A model generated the notes under the pieces. The model did not search any database. It was not told the DNA's origin and saw only the letters and a program-made list of their open reading frames with translations. This document shows, one piece after another, positions 6,730 to 7,583 of a stretch of 7,583 nt of DNA (position 1 is its first letter; each line of letters opens with the position of its first letter). The translations under genes were made by a program, and so were the position numbers. Location: assembly GCA_030590765.1 (NCBI GenBank), contig JAUVCP010000091.1, positions 1 through 7,583 of the forward strand, in the 5' to 3' direction. The stretch comes from Flavobacteriaceae bacterium (GTDB lineage: Bacteria > Bacteroidota > Bacteroidia > Flavobacteriales > Flavobacteriaceae).

Positions 6730-7254
6730 ATGAAACATTCAAAGAAAATTCTACTGGTGCTTAGTATAGTACTTTTTATCGCATGTCAAAAAAATGAACC
6801 ACAACGTTACTTCTCCTCTTCAACCGAAATTGATGTAGTAAAATCACTTCTTACTGATTATCAAGATGGTAACTGGGGTGGATGGGTTACTCATTATGCA
6901 GATACAGCAAAAATTTACCAAAATGTATTAAAATCAAAATCACCCAAAGAAACAATGGAATCCTTAAAAGATATACTTGCCAATGTTTCTTCCTATAAAT
7001 TTGATGATAAAGACCTGTGGTATGAAATGATTATTGATAAAGATGGTGAAACATGGGTGAATTTTTGGGGAAACTGGAGAGGAACGGTTGCTGCTAATGG
7101 ACAAGAATTGGTTATCCCTGTTCACTTGACCCTCCAATTTGTTGAAGGTAAAATAGTTGAAGAACATGGTTATTATAACCTCTCGGAGATCACAGCAGTG
7201 CTTAATGAAATTGCAACTGTAGCTAAAAAGGCTGAGAAAGAAGTAACGGAATAA
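6730..7254 (+). CDS. NTF2/SnoaL-like lipoprotein
   Basis: This 174-residue protein starts with a lipoprotein signal: positive n-region MKHSKK, hydrophobic core, and lipobox LFIAC with the lipidated C19. The residues after it (Q20, K21) do not form an Asp-type inner-membrane retention signal, so outer-membrane location is likely. The mature part fits the NTF2-like (SnoaL/ketosteroid-isomerase) cone fold: helix VVKSLLTDYQDGNWGGWVTHYA with its typical small-domain WxxxYA pattern, then KIYQN, the SPKETMESLKDIL helix, and strands DLWYEMIIDKDGETWVNFWG, VIPVHLTLQFVEGKIVEEH. Proteins of this fold bind or isomerise small hydrophobic molecules, or act as non-catalytic binding modules; no catalytic set is certain here. 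The ATG at 6730 follows ATTAAAAATCAAAATC. It lies 91 bp after the second secreted protein, across the stem-loop, and 46 bp before the third. Confidence 0.85.
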   Translation: MKHSKKILLVLSIVLFIACQKNEPQRYFSSSTEIDVVKSLLTDYQDGNWGGWVTHYADTAKIYQNVLKSKSPKETMESLKDILANVSSYKFDDKDLWYEMIIDKDGETWVNFWGNWRGTVAANGQELVIPVHLTLQFVEGKIVEEHGYYNLSEITAVLNEIATVAKKAEKEVTE

Positions 7255-7300
7255 ATCGAATACATTTTAAAAAAAATATTATCCATTTAAATTAAAAATT

Positions 7301-7583
7301 ATGAAAAAATTAATAATGCTGATCGTAATAATTTTACTTAGTAGCAATACGATTGCTCAAGACAAACTTTATCTTGTATTTGAATTTATGAAAGTTGATA
7401 ACGAACAAGGAGCAGCCTATATGGAGACAGAAGGTTTTTGGGAAAAAATTCATGAACAACGTGTTAAAAATGGGGACATCATTGGATGGGATCTTTGGTC
7501 ACTCAAACCCGGTGGAGAAGATCAAGGTTTTCAATATATGACAGTAAATCTGTATAAAGACCCTATAAGTATGTTTGAAGGAG
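7301..7583 (+). CDS. Secreted protein of unknown function, N-terminal part (cut by window edge)
   Basis: 94 codons are visible. The signal peptide is MKKLIMLIVIILLSSNTIAQ with cleavage after about residue 19/20. The mature start reads strand KLYLVFEFMKVD, helix AAYMETEGFWEKIHEQRVKNG (about 38-58), strand IIGWDLWSLKP, then strand FQYMTVNLYKD. This is the same beta-alpha-beta-beta order seen in the halves of the proteins at 3995-4759 and 5865-6638, so it is probably a third member of this loosely related group, more divergent in sequence. The helix-turn pattern FWEKIHEQRVKNGDIIGWDLW looks familiar from hypothetical secreted proteins of flavobacteria, none with a known role. Its leader AATTAAAAATTATGAAAA is identical over 18 nt to that of the gene at 5865. 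Whether it has a second domain and a closing LS-P motif cannot be seen. Confidence 0.8.
   Translation, partial: MKKLIMLIVIILLSSNTIAQDKLYLVFEFMKVDNEQGAAYMETEGFWEKIHEQRVKNGDIIGWDLWSLKPGGEDQGFQYMTVNLYKDPISMFEG

Noticed and set aside
6964..7167. Minus-strand open frame within the lipoprotein gene
   Set aside because: It lies wholly antisense to a clear lipobox protein and has no domain signal.

Overview
The window comes from an AT-rich member of the Bacteroidota, most likely a marine-type flavobacterium. Three things suggest this. Coding starts follow A-rich leaders (repeatedly AATTAAAAA just before ATG) with no Shine-Dalgarno sequence. Candidate promoters fit the Bacteroidota pattern TTTG-N(about 19)-TAnnTTTG. 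The protein families (periplasmic-TPR histidine kinase, LytTR regulator, short secreted unknowns with signal peptides ending in AQ) are typical of that phylum. The genus cannot be read from this stretch.

Layout. Positions 1-957 (minus) carry most of nadA, quinolinate synthase, whose C-terminus runs off the left edge. A 168-bp divergent gap separates it from a LytTR response regulator (1126-1869, plus). Convergent with that, only 21 bp away, is a membrane histidine kinase with an N-terminal TPR sensor (1891-3834, minus, TTG start). A second divergent gap of 160 bp holds the best promoter candidate in the window and leads into a plus-strand run that continues to the right edge. This run contains a secreted unknown protein (3995-4759), a cytosolic NAD(P)-dependent epimerase/reductase (4816-5754), a second secreted unknown (5865-6638), an NTF2/SnoaL-like lipoprotein (6730-7254), and the start of a third secreted unknown (7301 onward, truncated).

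How the genes may work together. The two complete secreted proteins each look like two tandem copies of a ferredoxin-like (dimeric alpha-beta barrel type) domain, and each copy ends in a short (D/N)LSx(1-3)P motif. The third opens with the same beta-alpha-beta-beta layout. A lipoprotein of a different small-molecule-binding fold and one cytosolic reductase sit among them. The run therefore looks like an uncharacterised envelope-located cassette with one cytoplasmic redox enzyme, next to a two-component pair that could sense and regulate. The function of the cassette and its link to the kinase/regulator pair are inference from position only.

Non-coding structure. The most conspicuous element is a 14-bp stem-loop between 6653 and 6694 that can also fold in a second, mutually exclusive way. 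Smaller elements are a 10-codon mini-ORF with the local consensus leader at 4767-4799, a weak hairpin over the regulator stop codon, and four promoter candidates. No RNA genes, insertion sequences, CRISPR arrays or tRNA-like structures were seen.
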